Part shown: piece after piece, positions 59,948 through 64,000 of the stretch
Position numbering within the stretch: position 1 is the stretch's first letter
Layout of the letters: each line of letters begins with the position of its first letter
Assembly: GCA_035391225.1 (NCBI GenBank)
Contig: DAOPKN010000002.1
Location: forward strand, 1 to 64,000
Origin: DAOPKN01 sp035391225
Lineage (GTDB): Bacteria > Thermotogota > Thermotogae > MWEM01
Direction: 5' to 3'
DNA length: 64,000 nt
Position numbers and translations under genes: made by a program
Notes under the pieces: generated by a model
Databases searched by the model: none
Told to the model about the DNA's origin: nothing
Seen by the model: only the letters and a program-made list of their open reading frames with translations

Positions 59948-62452
59948 TTACTTCCCGATCACGATGTTTACCAGGCGATCGGGAAGAACGATGAGTTTCC
60001 GGATGGCCTTCCCCTCCAACCAGGGTTGGATCTTTTCGGAGGAAAGGGCCTTTTGCTCCAGTTCTTCCTTGCTGATTCCGCGTGGAACCATGAGCTTGTC
60101 CCGGATTTTGCCGTTCACTTGGATGACGATTTCGGCCGTGTCCTCTTCCAGCGCTTCGGGCTCGAAGGAAGGCCAGGGCTGCTGCACCACGAGTCCCGGG
60201 AAGCCCACTTGATGCCACAATTCTTCGGCCATGTGGGGAGCAAAGGGAGAGAGGATGACCAGCATTTTTTGGCTGAACTCTTCCAGCAAGGCAGTATTCC
60301 ACTCCTGTGGGTTCTTCTCGTTGAGGTAGCGCGTCATCGCGTTGGTCAGCTCCATGAGGCCGCTTACCGCGGTGTTGAAATGGAAATCCACTTCAATGTC
60401 CTGCGTGATCCTCTGTACCATTTGGTGCAGTTTCCGACGCAAATCCTTGTCCCCCGCGGAGAATGTGCCCTTTTCCCGTGCGGGTGAGTTGCCATTCAGC
60501 AGGGGAGCCAGTTGCTGGAACACGTTCCAGGTTTTCTTGATAAACCGGTACACCCCTTCGATTCCGGAATCGTTCCATTCCGCGTCACGTTCCGGGGGCC
60601 CGATGAACAACATGTACACCCGAAGGGTATCCGCTCCGTACTTTTCCACCATTTCATCCGGGGAAACCACGTTTCCCTTCGACTTGGACATCTTTGCCCC
60701 GTCCTTGTAGATCATGCCTTGCGTGAAAAGGTTGGCAAACGGTTCCGGGAAGTCGAGCATGTGCGCTCTTTGGAAGGCCTTGGTGACGAAACGGGAGTAC
60801 AGGAGGTGCAAAATGGCATGCTCTACCCCTCCGATGTACTGGTTCACCGGCAACCAGCGGTTCACGTCTTCCCGCTCAAACGGGTTTTGCGCATCGTTGG
60901 GGTTGATGTAGCGCAGGTAGTACCAGGAGCTGTCCACGAACGTATCCATGGTATCCGCTTCCCGGCGCGCCTTTCCCCCGCATACCGGGCACCGGGTTTC
61001 CAGGAAATCGGGGTGGTTGCGCAGCGGCGACTGCCCCGTTTGGTCGAACGTCACATCCATGGGAAGAAGCACGGGAAGGTCTTTTTCGGGAACGGGCACG
61101 ATGCCACAGCTGGGGCAATACACCATGGGAATGGGAGCCCCCCAAAAGCGTTGGCGCGAAATGAGCCAATCGCGGAGTTTATACTGCACGGTGGCGCTGC
61201 CCAATCCCTTTTCCTCCAGCCACCGGATCACCTCGGGCAGAGCCTTTTCACTGGACAGACCGTCAAACGGACCCGAATGCACCATTGTTCCGGGCTGCGT
61301 GTAGGCTTTTTGCATGTTTGCGGGGTCCAACGGGCTTTCCGGGTCGTCGATGACCACGCGAATGGGGAGGGAATACTTTTTCGCGAACTCGAAATCCCGC
61401 TTGTCGTGCGCGGGAACAGCCATGATGGCACCCGTACCGTATTCCATGAGGATGTAATTGGCGACGTAAATGGGGATCTTTTCGCCGTTCACCGGGTTAA
61501 TGGCGTAGCTTCCCGTGAAAATACCTTCTTTTTCCGTTTCTTCTGCCGCTCGAAGGAAACGGTCCTGGCGTGCCATGCTTTCCACGAAATCCTGCACCGC
61601 CTCGCGGTTCTCCGGCGTTGTCAGTTCTTCCACCAGCGGAGATTCCGGGGCAAGGGCCATGAACGTAACACCCCAGAGCGTATCCGGGCGGGTGGTAAAG
61701 ACTTCCAAGCTCTTGGGAGACGCACTTTCGGAAGTGCCTTCGCTCTCGATTTGGAAGCGCACTTGCGCGCCAGAACTCCGCCCCAGCCAGTTTCTTTGCA
61801 TGGTTTTGACGTTTTCCGGCCAACCCTCCAGTTGTTCCAGGTCATCGAGCAAGCTCTCCGCGAAATCGGTGATGCGCAAGAACCATTGCTCCAGTTGCCG
61901 CGTTTCCACTTCCGAGGAGCACCGCTCGCATCGGCCATCCACAACCTGCTCGTTGGCGAGAACGGTCTGGCATTTCACGCACCAGTTCACCGCGGCTTTC
62001 TTGCGGTAGGCCAACCCCATCTCCACCATCTTGAGGAAAAGGAATTGGGTCCAGCGGTAGTAGGAGGGATCACAGGTTTTGAGCTCCCTGTTCCAATCGT
62101 AACTGAACCCCAGTTTCTGGATTTGCGTTTTGATCAGGGCGATGTTTTTCTGCGTCCAGGTATTGGGATGTATCCCTTTCTCGATGGCAGCGTTTTCGGC
62201 GGGGAGGCCAAACGCATCGTATCCGAAGGGATTCAGTACGTCAAACCCCTTGTGCCGCTTGTATCGGGCCACTACGTCACCAATCACGTAGTTTTTCACG
62301 TGGCCCACGTGGATGGAACCGGAGGGGTACGGGAACATGATCAGCACGTAGTAGGGGTTTTGCACGTCCCGGTTGTCCACGCTATGGATGCCCTTTTGTT
62401 TCCACACATCTTGCCAATGCGATTCAAATCTTTCTGGAGTGTATTCTTGCAT
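59948..62452 (-). CDS. leuS: Leucyl-tRNA synthetase
   Basis: 834 residues, class I. HIGH is HVGH within SGSIHVGHVKN near residue 48, KMSKS is near 600 (GAKMSKSKGN), and the CP1 editing domain is present between them. A zinc-finger-type CxxC pair lies near residue 160-180 (VKCQTVL, CERC). Length is normal for bacteria. The ATG at 62452 has GGGGAGG upstream; an ATG 15 codons earlier is within the 5' leader. The gene is first in a three-gene unit with rubrerythrin and the chemoreceptor. Confidence 0.95.
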   Translation of the reverse strand: MQEYTPERFESHWQDVWKQKGIHSVDNRDVQNPYYVLIMFPYPSGSIHVGHVKNYVIGDVVARYKRHKGFDVLNPFGYDAFGLPAENAAIEKGIHPNTWTQKNIALIKTQIQKLGFSYDWNRELKTCDPSYYRWTQFLFLKMVEMGLAYRKKAAVNWCVKCQTVLANEQVVDGRCERCSSEVETRQLEQWFLRITDFAESLLDDLEQLEGWPENVKTMQRNWLGRSSGAQVRFQIESEGTSESASPKSLEVFTTRPDTLWGVTFMALAPESPLVEELTTPENREAVQDFVESMARQDRFLRAAEETEKEGIFTGSYAINPVNGEKIPIYVANYILMEYGTGAIMAVPAHDKRDFEFAKKYSLPIRVVIDDPESPLDPANMQKAYTQPGTMVHSGPFDGLSSEKALPEVIRWLEEKGLGSATVQYKLRDWLISRQRFWGAPIPMVYCPSCGIVPVPEKDLPVLLPMDVTFDQTGQSPLRNHPDFLETRCPVCGGKARREADTMDTFVDSSWYYLRYINPNDAQNPFEREDVNRWLPVNQYIGGVEHAILHLLYSRFVTKAFQRAHMLDFPEPFANLFTQGMIYKDGAKMSKSKGNVVSPDEMVEKYGADTLRVYMLFIGPPERDAEWNDSGIEGVYRFIKKTWNVFQQLAPLLNGNSPAREKGTFSAGDKDLRRKLHQMVQRITQDIEVDFHFNTAVSGLMELTNAMTRYLNEKNPQEWNTALLEEFSQKMLVILSPFAPHMAEELWHQVGFPGLVVQQPWPSFEPEALEEDTAEIVIQVNGKIRDKLMVPRGISKEELEQKALSSEKIQPWLEGKAIRKLIVLPDRLVNIVIGK

Positions 62453-62485
62453 CGAAAAACCTCCCCGAACTGCGCAATTTTCCGG

Positions 62486-62494
62486 ATTATACCA
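62486..62494 (-). promoter_or_regulatory. Extended -10 promoter for leuS
   Basis: On the minus strand TGGTATAAT is a perfect TGn-TATAAT element, 34 nt before the leuS ATG. It lies back to back with the trpS promoter. Confidence 0.65.
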
Positions 62495-62512
62495 CAATGA
62501 TAGCTTCTTTTA

Positions 62513-62521
62513 TGGTAGAAT
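62513..62521 (+). promoter_or_regulatory. Probable extended -10 promoter for trpS
   Basis: TGGTAGAAT has the TGn extension and matches TATAAT in five of six positions. It is 57 nt before the trpS ATG. Confidence 0.45.
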
Positions 62522-62577
62522 TGGTCGATCCCGGTGCGGGGAAATGTTTTCCTGTCACCACGTTTCGGAGGTTTGCT

Positions 62578-63570
62578 ATGAGGATTTTAAGTGGAACGCG
62601 CCCGACGGGGAAGCTACACATCGGTCATCTTGTGGGAATCCTGCAAAACTGGGTGCGCCTTCAAGAGGAAGGAAACGAGACGTTCTTTTTCGTGGCGGAC
62701 TGGCATGCGTTGACAACGGGCTTTGAAGACACTGCCATGCTGAAGGAAAACTCGCGGGACATCATCCGGATCTTCCTGGGTTGTGGACTCGATCCGGAAA
62801 AGTCCGTGCTTTTCGTGCAATCCGCTATCAAGGAGCACGCGGAACTTGCCCTTCTTTTCTCCATGTTTGTTTCCATTCCCCGGTTGGAACGCGTACCGAC
62901 CTACAAGGATCTCAAACAGGAGATTGGGGACCAATCCGACTTGAACAACGCGGGTTTCTTGATATACCCCGTGCTGCAGGCTGCGGATATTCTCGCGTAC
63001 CGCGCAGGAGGCGTGCCGGTGGGAATGGACCAGATGTGCCACGTGGAATTGACCAGGGAGATTGCCCGGCGTTTCAATTTCCTGTACGATTGCCAGGTTT
63101 TCCCCGAACCCGAGGGTTTGCTGGCACGCTTTCCCAAGTTGCCCGGAACCGATGGACGCAAAATGTCCAAGAGCTACGGCAACATGATTTACATCGAATC
63201 CGATCCCGAAGAGCTGCGCCAAAAAATCATGCCCATGATCACCGACCCCGCTCGGAAGCGCAAGTCCGATCCGGGAAACCCGGACGTTTGCCCCGTATGG
63301 GACTATCACAGGGCTTTCGGTGTTTCCCCCGAGCAGGAAGAATGGATTCGTGAGGGATGCACCCAGGCGCGCATTGGTTGCGTGGAGTGCAAGAAAGAGT
63401 TGCTCAAGAGCATGATCTCCGGGTTGCAGCCCGTATGGGAGCGATTGGGGCAAGTGGATTCCCAAAAAGGTTTGGTGGAGGACGTGATGCAAGCGGGAAA
63501 CGCCAAAGCACGTTTGCAAGCGCAACAGACCCTACAAATGGTACGGGATGCCATGCACTTGTTGTTCTGA
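62578..63570 (+). CDS. trpS: Tryptophanyl-tRNA synthetase with Fe-S cysteine motif
   Basis: 330 residues, class I. HIGH is in GKLHIGHLVG (residues 11-20) and KMSKS is at 195-199. Cys238, Cys261, Cys268 and Cys271 form C-x22-C-x6-C-x2-C, the exact spacing of the [4Fe-4S] cluster in the T. maritima enzyme (there at 236, 259, 266 and 269). The cluster contacts the tRNA anticodon. The whole chain resembles the Thermotoga enzyme as I remember it. GGAGG precedes the ATG. The next gene, scpA, is codirectional. Confidence 0.95.
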   Translation: MRILSGTRPTGKLHIGHLVGILQNWVRLQEEGNETFFFVADWHALTTGFEDTAMLKENSRDIIRIFLGCGLDPEKSVLFVQSAIKEHAELALLFSMFVSIPRLERVPTYKDLKQEIGDQSDLNNAGFLIYPVLQAADILAYRAGGVPVGMDQMCHVELTREIARRFNFLYDCQVFPEPEGLLARFPKLPGTDGRKMSKSYGNMIYIESDPEELRQKIMPMITDPARKRKSDPGNPDVCPVWDYHRAFGVSPEQEEWIREGCTQARIGCVECKKELLKSMISGLQPVWERLGQVDSQKGLVEDVMQAGNAKARLQAQQTLQMVRDAMHLLF

Positions 63571-63594
63571 TTCCCACGTTGGGGGGAAGGAAAC

Positions 63595-64000
63595 GTGAGC
63601 GAGGAAGTAACCTTCAAAACGCCTGGCTTCGAGGGTTCATTGGATCTCCTTCTTTTCTTGGTGCGCAAGCACGAAATGGATATCAAGAACATCCAACTTT
63701 CCCTGATTGCCGACGAGTTCATGGGGTACATCCAAAGGATGGAGTCCTTGGACGTGGAGATTTCCGCGGACTTTTTGGTCATGGCTTCCACGTTGATGGA
63801 ACTGAAATCCAAGGCGCTGCTGGTGAAAAACGAGCAAGAGCAGCAAGAGCTGGAAAAGGCCAAACGGCAACTTTCGCAGCAACTGGAAGAATACGAAAAG
63901 GTCAAGGACATGGTGGAGTTCTTGGACGAGAAGGCAAGGTTGGCCGAAAAGATCTTCAACGCCCGGGCAACCACCGTTCCACACAAACGCGCGAAAAAGG
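63595..64000 (+). CDS. scpA: Segregation and condensation protein ScpA (partial)
   Basis: The first 135 codons of scpA, cut by the window edge. The N-terminal signature FEGSLDLLLFLVRKHEMDI near residue 12 and DFLVMASTLMELKSKALL near 60 are typical of this kleisin subunit of the SMC-ScpAB condensin. It starts at GTG with GGGGGAAGG upstream, 24 nt after trpS. The rest of the gene, and probably scpB, lies beyond the window. Confidence 0.9.
   Translation, partial: MSEEVTFKTPGFEGSLDLLLFLVRKHEMDIKNIQLSLIADEFMGYIQRMESLDVEISADFLVMASTLMELKSKALLVKNEQEQQELEKAKRQLSQQLEEYEKVKDMVEFLDEKARLAEKIFNARATTVPHKRAKK

Noticed and set aside
1..64000. CRISPR arrays, tRNA genes, insertion sequences or prophage
   Set aside because: No regularly spaced repeats, no cloverleaf-like segments noticed, and no transposase, integrase or phage structural proteins among the coding regions.

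Overview
The window is one stretch of a moderately GC-rich bacterial chromosome, densely packed on both strands, with no tRNA, rRNA, CRISPR array, insertion sequence or prophage visible. Several genes read most like Thermotogota (Thermotogae): a DnaA with a Thermotoga-type N-terminus, a tryptophanyl-tRNA synthetase with the iron-sulfur cysteine spacing of the T. maritima enzyme, a K+-dependent membrane pyrophosphatase, and the gene order rpmH-rnpA-yidD-yidC-jag ending in a TM1459-like cupin. This placement is an inference from remembered family sequences. The lineage is probably not a well-known genus, and the sequence looks like a draft or metagenome assembly because it contains a 100-N scaffold gap.

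Layout. 1-4.4 kb (+): an mbl-flhO-flhP-like set (MreB homologue, two rod/hook proteins, a hook protein). 4.4-11.9 kb (+): a YgeW-like carbamoyltransferase, a hydantoinase and a dCMP deaminase run into the phoH-pgpH-ybeY block and a membrane GGDEF protein. 11.9-22.7 kb (-): a long, tightly overlapping operon, mtnA-tatD-hflK-hflC-yigZ, followed by an orphan membrane sensor, a small HELLH metallopeptidase, an LCP-family protein, two unknown membrane proteins and a flavodoxin. 22.8-24.2 kb (-): dnaA. 24.3-27.7 kb (+): the rpmH operon. 27.7-48.4 kb (+): a roughly 20-kb codirectional run with acp, argS, mnmE, a Cas4/YprB-like nuclease, a HAD phosphatase, a pilT-like gene, mrnC, a FliK-like gene, an FlhB tail homologue, folC, a prenyl diphosphate synthase, a large pseudo-lipase-like membrane protein, a TPR protein and a Nudix hydrolase. 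48.6-52.4 kb (+): an amidohydrolase and hppA. 52.4-53.6 kb (-): a caspase-like lipoprotein. 53.8-57.6 kb (+): a PadR/NifX/MinD/radical-SAM operon. 57.6-62.5 kb (-): leuS, a rubrerythrin and an H-NOX chemoreceptor. 62.5-64 kb (+): trpS and the start of scpA, cut by the window edge.

Standout points. The chemoreceptor carries an H-NOX domain that matches an O2-binding H-NOX residue for residue (W9, N74, H102, P115, Y131/S133/R135, Y140) and is cotranscribed with a rubrerythrin, suggesting an oxygen-avoidance module. The rnpA gene appears to start at a non-AUG codon overlapping the rpmH stop. The N gap lies between two identical 55-bp ends; collapsing them restores one open FliK-like frame. The PadR cluster has a strong promoter overlapped by a near-perfect palindrome. 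A large membrane protein has a lipase-type fold signature whose nucleophile Ser is Gly. Promoters of the extended -10 type (TGnTATAAT) recur, and TTG/GTG starts are common.
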